Source: Microtetraspora niveoalba
GTDB taxonomy: Bacteria > Actinomycetota > Actinomycetes > Streptosporangiales > Streptosporangiaceae
Assembly: GCF_001570405.1 (NCBI RefSeq)
Contig: NZ_BBYM01000011.1
Location: forward strand, 62,001 to 126,000
Reading direction: 5' to 3'
DNA length: 64,000 nucleotides
Part shown: piece after piece, positions 35,233-42,788 of the stretch
Position numbering within the stretch: the first letter of the stretch is position 1
How the letters are laid out: each line of letters opens with the position of its first letter
The notes under the pieces: model-generated
Told to the model about the DNA's origin: nothing
Database searches by the model: none
The model's input: only the letters and a program-made list of their open reading frames with translations
Translations under genes and position numbers: made by a program

Positions 35233-35835
35233 GTGGGACGGGAATACCGGGGGATGTCGGCCGAGCAACGGCTGGCCGACCGAAGAGAGCGGTTGATCAC
35301 GGCCGCGTACACGCTGTTCGCCAATCCGGGCTTCCACGGCACGACGATCGAGCGGCTGTGCGCGACCGCCCGCATCTCCAACCGGGCGTTCTACGAGTGT
35401 TTCTCCGGCCGCGAGGACCTCATGCGCGCCGTCTACGAGCGGTGCGTGGACGAGACGCTCGCGTCCGTGTCGGCGGCCATCGAGCAGGCGCCGCCGACGC
35501 TGGACGACCGCATCGTCGCCGGCATCGGGGAGTACGTCCGGTTCGTGACCAGGGACGTGCGGCGCGCCCGCGTGATGCACGTGGAGGTCCGGCGCGCGGG
35601 GGACGTCCTCGGCAGCGCGCGGCAGCGCTCCGTGCTGGAGTTCAGCAAGGTGATAGAGCGCGCCGTCGACGACGTACGGCACCTGCCCCCGCTGGAGCCC
35701 CACCTGCTCGCGCTCGGGCTGATCGGAGCCATCACCGAGCTGCTCATCGAATGGGTCCTGTCCGACCCCTCGCCGCCCGTGGACCGGCTCGTCGCCACGG
35801 CGACCCACATCTTCCGCAGCTCGTTCGAGCTCTGA
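35233..35835 (+). CDS. TetR-family transcriptional regulator
   Basis: A 200-residue TetR protein. DNA-binding domain: RERLITAAYTLFANPGFHGTTIERLCATARISNRAFYECF in sequence, seen as TAAYTLFANPGF, then the recognition helix ISNRAFYECFSGRED. The C-terminal domain is of the common unassigned actinobacterial type (ARVMHVEVRRAGD). GTG at 35233 lies 7 nt after GAGGTGA; in-frame ATGs at 35188 and 35254 lack a usable ribosome site. It stands alone between the two exporter modules, convergent with the second, so its target could be itself or either exporter. Confidence 0.88.
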   Translation: MGREYRGMSAEQRLADRRERLITAAYTLFANPGFHGTTIERLCATARISNRAFYECFSGREDLMRAVYERCVDETLASVSAAIEQAPPTLDDRIVAGIGEYVRFVTRDVRRARVMHVEVRRAGDVLGSARQRSVLEFSKVIERAVDDVRHLPPLEPHLLALGLIGAITELLIEWVLSDPSPPVDRLVATATHIFRSSFEL

Positions 35836-35904
35836 CGCCGGGAGCGCCGCGCCGGCCGCCCGCCGTGACGGCCACCGGGAGCGCCGGGCTCCAGGGGCGA
35901 GGCG

Positions 35905-36498
35905 TCAGATCCACCCCATGTCCTGGGCGGCGCGGATCGCGGTGATGCGGTTCCCCGCCCCCAGCTTGCTGATGGCGTTGGACAGGTAGTTCCGGACGGT
36001 CCCCTCGGTGAGGTGCAGCGAGGCGGCGATCTGCGCGACCGACGCGCCCTTGGCCGCCAGGGCGAGGGCGTCGCGTTCCCGCTCGGTCAGGGGGTTGTCC
36101 CCCGCGGTCATGGCGGCGGCCGCCATCTCCGGATCGAGGTAGCGGCCCCCCGCGTGCACCTTGCGTATGGCGCGGGCCAGCTCCTCGGCCGACGCGTCCT
36201 TGGGCACGAACCCGCGGACCCCGGCCGCGAGCGCCCGCCGCAGGTATCCGGGCCGCCCGAAGCTGGTCAGGATCAGCATCGCCCGGCCGGGCATGCTCTC
36301 CGCCACGGACAACCCGTCCATGCCCGGCATCTCGACGTCCAGCACGAGCACGTCCGGCTCGTGCTCGCGTACGGCCGGGGCCACCAGGTCGCCCCTGCCG
36401 ACCTGGGCGACGACCTCGATGTCGGCCTCCAGGCCGAGCAACATGGCGATCGCCTGCCGGATGAGCCGCTCGTCGTCGGCGAGCAGGACGCGGATCAC
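35905..36498 (-). CDS. NarL/LuxR-type response regulator (module 2)
   Basis: A 197-residue response regulator: VIRVLLADDERLIR with the acidic pair, phosphoacceptor Asp in VLVLDVEMPGMDG, conserved Thr/Ser and Lys (LILTSFG, FVPKDAS), helix-turn-helix LTERERDALALAAKGASVAQIA and TEGTVRNYLSNAISKLG. The GTG start overlaps the TGA of the kinase gene (GTGA) and has GGAGG 7 nt upstream, so the two are translationally coupled. This is the DesR-like group linked to ABC exporters. Confidence 0.93.
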   Translation of the reverse strand: MIRVLLADDERLIRQAIAMLLGLEADIEVVAQVGRGDLVAPAVREHEPDVLVLDVEMPGMDGLSVAESMPGRAMLILTSFGRPGYLRRALAAGVRGFVPKDASAEELARAIRKVHAGGRYLDPEMAAAAMTAGDNPLTERERDALALAAKGASVAQIAASLHLTEGTVRNYLSNAISKLGAGNRITAIRAAQDMGWI

Positions 36499-37679
36499 GT
36501 TCCGGCCTCCGCGGAAAGCGGGGCGACCGCCCGCAGGACGAACTCCCCCGCACCGGTCGGCCGGGCGTCCAGCGTGCCGCCGACCGCCGCCAGGCGCTCG
36601 CCCAGCCCGGCCAGGCCGCTCCCGACGTCCTCGACGGCCCGCCGCGCGACGCCGTCGTTGCGCACCTCCAGCACCGCCTCCTCCTCCGAATGGCGCACGG
36701 TGATGTCGCATCGCGACGCCGAGCTGTGCCGGAGCACGTTCGTCGCCGCCTCGCGGATCACCCACGCGAACACCGGCGCCACCCCTTCCGGCACCTCCCG
36801 GTACGGCAGGTGGAGGCGGCAGCTCACGCCCGCCGCCTCCAGCACGCCGCGCACGGTCGCCAGCTCGGCGCCCAGGTCGAGCCGCCGATAGCCGCGCACC
36901 GTCTCGCGCAGTTCCCGCAACGCCGTACGGGCCAGGCCGCGGACCTCGGCCATCTCGTCCTTCGCCGCGTCCGCGTCGGCCGCGGACAGCCGTACGGCGA
37001 GCTCGCTCTTGACCGCGATGGCGGAGAGCTGGTGGCCGACCATGTCGTGCAGGTCGCGGGCGAAGCGCAGCCGCTCCTCGGCGACGGCCAGCCGCGCCTG
37101 GGCCTCACGCCCGGCGTGCGCCTCCTCGGCGAGCCGCCAGATCCACACCCAGAGCCGGTTGGTCCAGGGGAAGAGCGCGCACATCATCACGTAGTAGAAG
37201 CCCACGCCCACGGCCGCGCCGACGGTGCTCGGCACCTCCGAGAAGAAGGCGGGGTCGCTGCCGGCCAGCGTGGCGAAGACGGCCGGCGGGGTCACCACCA
37301 CGGCCGTCCCGGCGCCGAGCAGCACCGCGGACTTCCGCGACACCCCGATCGCCGCGATCGACAACCAGGCCAGCGGCACGAACCCCCACCCCGTCATCTG
37401 GGCGCCGCCGGTCACCATGACGGCCAGCGCCAGGGCGCCCGACACCGCCCTCTCTCGCCGGGAGATGCCGTGGGAGAGGACCGCGCCCGTCATCCGGATG
37501 AAGAAGACGCTGAACACCACCAGCCCGGCGACGGCGAGCAGGGCGCGCTGCCACGCGAGGATCCCCAGGCCGAGCGCCCCCGCGCTGGTCAGGACGGCCA
37601 GGAACCAGGTAAGGATCAGTGTCCCGATCAGCACCCACCGGACGCCCCTGCGCGCGCCTCTCAGCCCGTCAGCCACCAT
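36495..37679 (-). CDS. DesK-like sensor histidine kinase (module 2)
   Basis: A 394-residue membrane kinase with five to six helices in residues about 14-165, HisKA_3 motif FARDLHDMVGHQLSAIAVK (phosphoacceptor His in DLHDMVGHQ), N-box EAATNVLRHSSAS and G-box-like GSGLAGLGERL. Compared with module 1 the catalytic ATPase lobe is shorter and the DxGxG (NDGVARRAV) is weak, as in many DesK-type kinases. It starts 10 bp after the permease stop. Confidence 0.92.
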   Translation of the reverse strand: MVADGLRGARRGVRWVLIGTLILTWFLAVLTSAGALGLGILAWQRALLAVAGLVVFSVFFIRMTGAVLSHGISRRERAVSGALALAVMVTGGAQMTGWGFVPLAWLSIAAIGVSRKSAVLLGAGTAVVVTPPAVFATLAGSDPAFFSEVPSTVGAAVGVGFYYVMMCALFPWTNRLWVWIWRLAEEAHAGREAQARLAVAEERLRFARDLHDMVGHQLSAIAVKSELAVRLSAADADAAKDEMAEVRGLARTALRELRETVRGYRRLDLGAELATVRGVLEAAGVSCRLHLPYREVPEGVAPVFAWVIREAATNVLRHSSASRCDITVRHSEEEAVLEVRNDGVARRAVEDVGSGLAGLGERLAAVGGTLDARPTGAGEFVLRAVAPLSAEAGT

Positions 37680-37689
37680 TTACTCCACT

Positions 37690-38790
37690 TTATCGGCCTT
37701 TGACGACATCGAGGAGGCGGATCCGCGCGCCGGTCCGCAGCACCGCGCGCTCGTAGATCCGGGCGGCCAGCAGCGTGACGCCCACGACGGCCATGACCAT
37801 CACGACGCCGGAGACCGCCACCTGCCAGAAGGGGGTCTCGGCCGCGGCCGCCCGCACCGGCATGACCATCGACGAGAACGGCGGGACGAACGACGCGATC
37901 GTGGCCACGGTCCCCGTGGGAGAGCTGACCGAGTAGAACGCCACGCCGTACGTCACCATCATGGTCATGGTCATCGGGGTCAGCACGTTGCCGACCTCCT
38001 CCTGCCGCGAGACGAGCGACCCCAGCGCAGCGGCGAAGGCCGCGAAGAAGAGGTAGCCGAGCACGAACCACACGAGCACGCCGACCACGATCCCGGCCAT
38101 CCCCGGCGGGAAGTCGACCGCCAGCCCGGACGCCGTCGCGCCCACCAGTCCGGCGGCGACCACCGCGACCAGGTTGATCAGACCGACCAAGCCGAGCCCG
38201 ACGATCTTGCCTCCGAGGAGCTGCCAGGGGCGCAGCGAGGTGAGCAGGATCTCGACGATGCGGCTGCTCTTCTCCTCGACCACGCCCATCGCGACCATCA
38301 TCGGCGTACCGATGACCAGCATGAACAGGATGATCACCAGGACGACCGCGATGCCGGAACGGGTCTTCTGGTAGCGCGTGTCCGCGCCGACGGACTCCAT
38401 CGCGAGCGGCGTGATCGTGACCCCGGCCGAGCCGATCTGGGCCTCGCGGTGGGCGCTCTGCAGCAGCAGGCCGAGCTCGTCGTCGATCGCGCCGTCGGTC
38501 AGCACCCTGGTGCCGCCGACGAGCGCGGCGTCCACGTCGCCGTCGAGCACGGCCTTCCTGGCCGCGCCCTCGTCCGCGTAGTCCTTCCACTCGACCTCGG
38601 TGTCGCCCCAGATCGGCAGCCGCTCGGAGGCCACCGCACCCACCCGGTACGAGTCCGGGCCGCCCATGACCTTGGGCGCGAACGAGACCGCCCCGACCAG
38701 CAGCACCATGATGACGAGGCCGACGATGAACCCCTTCGAACGCACCTGGGTCCGGACCTCGCGCCCGGCCACCTGCAACAGTCCGTTCAC
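37690..38790 (-). CDS. ABC-2 family permease, NatB/YhaP-like (module 2)
   Basis: A 366-residue permease. One N-terminal helix, a roughly 130-residue extracytoplasmic domain (residues about 40-165), then five helices to about residue 350; VVEEKSSRIVEILLTS is the signature of the NatB/YhaP (ABC2_membrane_3) family, and SLVSRQEEVGNVLTPMTM its second conserved block. Such proteins export sodium, peptides or drugs in Bacillus. GTG start overlaps the ATPase stop (GTGA). Confidence 0.92.
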   Translation of the reverse strand: MNGLLQVAGREVRTQVRSKGFIVGLVIMVLLVGAVSFAPKVMGGPDSYRVGAVASERLPIWGDTEVEWKDYADEGAARKAVLDGDVDAALVGGTRVLTDGAIDDELGLLLQSAHREAQIGSAGVTITPLAMESVGADTRYQKTRSGIAVVLVIILFMLVIGTPMMVAMGVVEEKSSRIVEILLTSLRPWQLLGGKIVGLGLVGLINLVAVVAAGLVGATASGLAVDFPPGMAGIVVGVLVWFVLGYLFFAAFAAALGSLVSRQEEVGNVLTPMTMTMMVTYGVAFYSVSSPTGTVATIASFVPPFSSMVMPVRAAAAETPFWQVAVSGVVMVMAVVGVTLLAARIYERAVLRTGARIRLLDVVKGR

Positions 38791-39665
38791 GCCACTGCCT
38801 CCTTGAAGATCTCGGTGAGCGTCGGCCGCTCCACCCCGAAGTGCTCGACCCGCCCCGCGCGCATCGCGGCACGCAGTACGCGCTGGTCGTCCTCGTCATC
38901 GGTGACCAGCACCTGACGGTCGCCCTCGACGGTCAGCTCGCCGGCCAGGCCCTCCGCCCACCCCGGCTCGGCGCCGGCGACGATCACCCGCAGCTTCCGC
39001 CCCTCGGCGGTCCGCAACTCGTCCACGGTGCCGCTCGCGACCATCCGCCCGGCGGAGATGATGCCGACCGAGTCGCACAGCCGCTCCACCAGGTCGAGCT
39101 GGTGACTGGAGAAGATCACCGGCACGCCGCCCCTGGCCCGCTCGCGCAGCGCCTCCGCCAGGGCGTCCACCGCGAGCGGGTCGAGCCCGGAGAACGGCTC
39201 GTCCAGGATGAGGACGTCCGGATCGTGGACCAGGGCCACGGCGAGCTGCACCCGCTGCTGGTTGCCCAGGGAGAGCGACTCGACCGCGTCCTTCGTACGC
39301 TCGGTCAGCCCGAGCCGCTCGACCAGCTCGCCGGTCGCCTTCCCCGCCGCCTCCGCCGAAAGGCCGTGCAGCCGCCCGAAGTACTCGATCTGCTCGGCGA
39401 CCTTCATCTTCTGGTACAGGCCGCGTTCCTCGGGCATGTAGCCGAACCGCCGCCGCTCCGCGAAGCCGAGCGGGCCCCCCTTCCAGCGGACCTCACCCGA
39501 GTCGGCCTGGAGGACGCCCATCACGATCCGCATCGTGGTCGTCTTCCCCGCGCCGTTCGCCCCGACGAACCCGAACATCTCGCCCGGCCGTACGGCGAAG
39601 CTCACCCGGTCCAGGGCGACCTTGCCCGTCCCGAACGTCTTGCGCAGTTCCTGAGTCTCCAACAT
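38787..39665 (-). CDS. ABC exporter ATP-binding protein (module 2)
   Basis: A 292-residue ATPase of the NatA/CcmA type. Walker A GANGAGKTT, Q-loop YMPEERGLYQKM, signature LSLGNQQRVQLA (the common LSxGxxQ variant), Walker B LILDEPFSG, H-loop FSSHQLD. The last 70 residues form an accessory domain. MLETQELRKTFG fits family starts; ribosome site is weak, and ATG 39674 is possible. It heads the operon ATPase-permease-kinase-regulator; an operator-like palindrome lies 60 bp upstream. Confidence 0.93.
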   Translation of the reverse strand: MLETQELRKTFGTGKVALDRVSFAVRPGEMFGFVGANGAGKTTTMRIVMGVLQADSGEVRWKGGPLGFAERRRFGYMPEERGLYQKMKVAEQIEYFGRLHGLSAEAAGKATGELVERLGLTERTKDAVESLSLGNQQRVQLAVALVHDPDVLILDEPFSGLDPLAVDALAEALRERARGGVPVIFSSHQLDLVERLCDSVGIISAGRMVASGTVDELRTAEGRKLRVIVAGAEPGWAEGLAGELTVEGDRQVLVTDDEDDQRVLRAAMRAGRVEHFGVERPTLTEIFKEAVA

Positions 39666-39724
39666 GCGACCGATCATTTCGCGGCCGGCCGCCTTCCAGA
39701 AGACGTCGATATCAGCCCTTCCGG

Positions 39725-39738
39725 ATGACATCTGTCAT
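39725..39738. promoter_or_regulatory. Palindrome upstream of exporter module 2
   Basis: ATGACA-TC-TGTCAT has perfect 6-bp arms and lies 60 bp before the ATPase start, where a response-regulator dimer would bind. It is a reasonable target for the module's own regulator. Binding is inferred. Confidence 0.55.
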
Positions 39739-39794
39739 ATCGCCGGGCGGCAGGGCGACCCGCCACATGCCGGGCTTCCGGGGACACACGACGG

Positions 39795-39823
39795 TTGACC
39801 ATGCTTGATCGATATTGGATAAC
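39795..39823 (+). promoter_or_regulatory. Promoter of the LAL regulator gene
   Basis: TTGACC and GATAAC separated by exactly 17 nt; four or five of six bases match consensus in each. Transcription from about 39830 would give a 40-nt leader before the ATG at 39870. Confidence 0.65.
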
Positions 39824-39869
39824 TGAGTTCCGACAGGGGGAGTAGACCCGCACTGTAATGGAGCCGCCC

Positions 39870-42782
39870 ATGACCGGCCCTGCCTCCCCGGCCCAGGTGG
39901 GCCGCGACGCGCAGTTACGGACCCTCCTCCGGGTGGCCGGCAGCCCACCCGCGGTGATCCTGGTCCAGGGTGAGGCGGGCATCGGCAAGACCCGCCTGGT
40001 CCACACGGCGATCGATCGGCTGCGAGCCGACCGCCGCACCGTGCTGCTCGGCCACTGCCACCAACTCAGGGAGCCGTTCCCGTACGGTCCGGTGTTCGAC
40101 GCGCTGCGCCACGCCGCCGCCGCGCTGCCCGCCGGCGACCGGCTCAACCCGGTGACGGGGGCTCTGCGCGGTTACCTGCCGGAGCTCACCGGCCACCTGC
40201 CGCCCGTCCCCGCGCCGCCGCCGCTCGACGACGTGCACGCCGAGCGGCACCGGCTGTTCCGCGCGGTGCACGCGCTGCTCGCCGCCGCCGCGCCCGCGGT
40301 GCTCGTCGTCGAGGACCTGCACTGGGCCGACGACGGCACGCGCGACCTGCTGCGCTTCCTCACCGACCAGCCACCCGAGGGGCTGGCGCTGGTGGTGACG
40401 TTCCGCAGGGAGGACCTGCCCGTGCCCGGCCTGCCGTTCGGCCACGCCTACCGCCGCCGGCCCGGCGTGCGCAGCGAGGTGATCTCACTGGGCCCGCTCG
40501 ACGTCGAGGCCGTGCGCAGCCTGACCAGCGCACTGCTCGGGGGCGCCCAGGTGCCGAAGGACTTCGCCGCCAGGCTGCACGAGCGCACGGCCGGAGTGCC
40601 GTTCGTGATCGAGGAGGTGGTGCGCTCGTTGCTCGACGACGAGGGCCGGTTACCCGGCGGCGAGGAGGCGCCCGAGATGCTCGACCGCATCCCCGTGCCG
40701 CTGCTGCTGCGCGAGGCGATGACCGAGCGGCTCGCCGGGTTCTCCCCCGCCGCCCTGCGCGCCGTCCGCGCGGCGGCCGTGCTCCGGACGCCCGCCGACG
40801 AACCGCTGCTCACCGCCGTGTCCGGAGTGGAGGGACCGGACGCGGACGCCCACGAGAGCGGCCTGTCGGAGGCGCTGAGGGCGGGCGTCCTGATCGAAGG
40901 CCCCGACGGCCAGTACGGCTTCAGGCACGCGCTCGCCCAGCAGGCCGCCTACGACGCCATCCCCGGGCCGGACCGGGGGCCCATCCACCGGCGGGCGATG
41001 GCCGCGCTCGCCGCGCTCGACCCGCCGCCGCTGGTCCAGCTCGCCTACCACGCCAGGCGGGCGGGCGACCTGGACGCCTGGCAGCGCCACGGTGAGGCGG
41101 CCGCCGGCCACGCCGCCGCCGTCGGGGACGCGCCGCTCGCGGTCGAGGTGCTCGAAGGGATGCTGGCCGACCCGAAGCTGCCGCGCGACGCCCGCGGTCC
41201 GCTCGCGCTGCGGCTGAGCAGGGTCGCCGTGATCGGCCTGTCGTACCGGCGTGTCGTGCGGCTGCTGCGGCACCTGCTGTCGGACGACTTCCTGTCCCGC
41301 CACGTCCGCGGTGAGGTGCGGCTCAACCTGGGCGTGCTGCTGGCGAACCAGGCGGGCGCCAACGCGGCGGGACGGCAGGAGATCCTCGCCTCGCTGCCCG
41401 ACCTGCGCGACCGGCCCAATCTGGCCGCCCGCGGCCTGGCCCTGCTGGGGCTGCCCGCGTTCGGCGGCGAGCCGCTGGCCGACCACGAGGCGTGGATGGA
41501 CGAGGCGGAGAGGCTGCTCGCGTCCGTCGAGGACCAGGACCCCGAGCTGGCGGCCGCCGTCCGGGCCAACAAGGTCAGCATGGCCATGCTGGTGGGCTCG
41601 CCCGACGCGTTCACGCTGGCCTCCGCGTTGCCGGAGAGCCATCCGTCGGCGGCGGTCCGCAGGCAGGCGGCGCGGGCGTACTCGAACCTGTGCGACGCGG
41701 CGATGGCACTCGGTCACTATCGCGCGGCCGAGAAGTTCGCGGCCGACAGCAGGAGGATCTCCGACGAGAGCGGCGCGCTCTACACGATGTACATGCTGGA
41801 TATGTCGGCGATCAGGTTCGACTGGCTCACCGGACGGTGGAGGGGGCTGCGGGAGCGCGCGGCCGTGGCGGTGGAGGTAGCGGTGGAGGCGCCGCTGCTC
41901 GCCGTGGAGGCGCGGCTGGTGCTGGGTATGCTCGCGCTGGCCAGGGGCGAGTGGCAGGAGGCCGGAGAGCAGCTCGAAGCGACGGGCCTGCGCGACCGGG
42001 GCGGGGAGTTCATGCCCGCGACCATGCCGGCGTCCGCCGGCCTGATCCAGCTGCATCTGACCCGCGACGCGCTGGACACCGCGCTGTACGAGACCGAATG
42101 GGCGCTGAGCCGGCTGCGGCGCAAGGGCGTGTGGGTGTGGGGTGACCAGGTGGTCCCACCGGCGGTGGCGGCGCTGCTCAGGGCCGGGCGCGGGGACGAG
42201 GCGGCCGCCCTGGTGGCGGAGTACGCGGCGGGCATCGACGGCAGGACGGCGCCGGCCGCGCACGCGGCGCTCCGCCTGGCCCGCGGGCTGCTGGCCGAGC
42301 ACGAGGGCGGGCGCGAGGAGGCGGCGGAACACTACGCGCGGGCGAGGGCGGCCTACGAGGGGATGCCCCGCCCGCACACGGCCGCGCGGGCCGCGGAGGC
42401 GGAGGCGGGCGCCCGGCTCGGCCTCGGCGAGCGCGAGGAGGCCGCCGGGCTCGTCACCGGCGCGGCCGAGCGGTACGAGGCGCTCGGCGCCACCCGCGAC
42501 GCGGCGCGCTGCCGTCGCCTGCTTCGGGAGATCGGCGCGGCCGGACCCGCGCGCAGGACCAGGAAGGCGGGCGACGGCGTCCTTTCCCCCCGGGAGGCGG
42601 AGGTGGCCAGGCTGGTGGCCCTGGGCCGCACCAACAGGGAGATCGCCGAGGTGCTGTTCCTGTCCCGCCGCACGGTGGACACCCACGTCGCCCGGGTGCT
42701 GCGCAAGCTCGGCGTACGCACCCGCAACGACGTGCGCGGGCCCCGGCCGGACGACCGGCCGGGGCCCGCGACCGACTACTAG
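39870..42782 (+). CDS. LuxR-family ATP-binding regulator (LAL/MalT-like)
   Basis: A 970-residue STAND-type transcription activator. An N-terminal AAA/NTPase domain has Walker A GEAGIGKTR (about residue 33), Walker B VLVVEDLHWADD and the downstream RTAGVPFVIEE winged region; the middle 450 residues are TPR-like helices; the C-terminus has a LuxR helix-turn-helix LSPREAEVARLVALGRTNREIA and SRRTVDTHVARVLRKLG. LAL regulators often sit in antibiotic clusters, but this one is next to a protease gene and an exporter. ATG 39870 has GGAG 6-7 nt upstream; ATG 39858 lies before that site. The last 15 residues are encoded by a terminator hairpin. Confidence 0.93.
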   Translation: MTGPASPAQVGRDAQLRTLLRVAGSPPAVILVQGEAGIGKTRLVHTAIDRLRADRRTVLLGHCHQLREPFPYGPVFDALRHAAAALPAGDRLNPVTGALRGYLPELTGHLPPVPAPPPLDDVHAERHRLFRAVHALLAAAAPAVLVVEDLHWADDGTRDLLRFLTDQPPEGLALVVTFRREDLPVPGLPFGHAYRRRPGVRSEVISLGPLDVEAVRSLTSALLGGAQVPKDFAARLHERTAGVPFVIEEVVRSLLDDEGRLPGGEEAPEMLDRIPVPLLLREAMTERLAGFSPAALRAVRAAAVLRTPADEPLLTAVSGVEGPDADAHESGLSEALRAGVLIEGPDGQYGFRHALAQQAAYDAIPGPDRGPIHRRAMAALAALDPPPLVQLAYHARRAGDLDAWQRHGEAAAGHAAAVGDAPLAVEVLEGMLADPKLPRDARGPLALRLSRVAVIGLSYRRVVRLLRHLLSDDFLSRHVRGEVRLNLGVLLANQAGANAAGRQEILASLPDLRDRPNLAARGLALLGLPAFGGEPLADHEAWMDEAERLLASVEDQDPELAAAVRANKVSMAMLVGSPDAFTLASALPESHPSAAVRRQAARAYSNLCDAAMALGHYRAAEKFAADSRRISDESGALYTMYMLDMSAIRFDWLTGRWRGLRERAAVAVEVAVEAPLLAVEARLVLGMLALARGEWQEAGEQLEATGLRDRGGEFMPATMPASAGLIQLHLTRDALDTALYETEWALSRLRRKGVWVWGDQVVPPAVAALLRAGRGDEAAALVAEYAAGIDGRTAPAAHAALRLARGLLAEHEGGREEAAEHYARARAAYEGMPRPHTAARAAEAEAGARLGLGEREEAAGLVTGAAERYEALGATRDAARCRRLLREIGAAGPARRTRKAGDGVLSPREAEVARLVALGRTNREIAEVLFLSRRTVDTHVARVLRKLGVRTRNDVRGPRPDDRPGPATDY
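42736..42769. terminator. 15-bp hairpin inside the 3' end of the LAL gene
   Basis: Perfect 15-bp arms, GCGGGCCCCGGCCGG and CCGGCCGGGGCCCGC, with loop ACGA, entirely within the last 16 codons. The convergent protease gene ends 6 bp after the LAL stop, so the hairpin is the only place for a bidirectional terminator. Confidence 0.8.
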
Positions 42783-42788
42783 CCGGCG

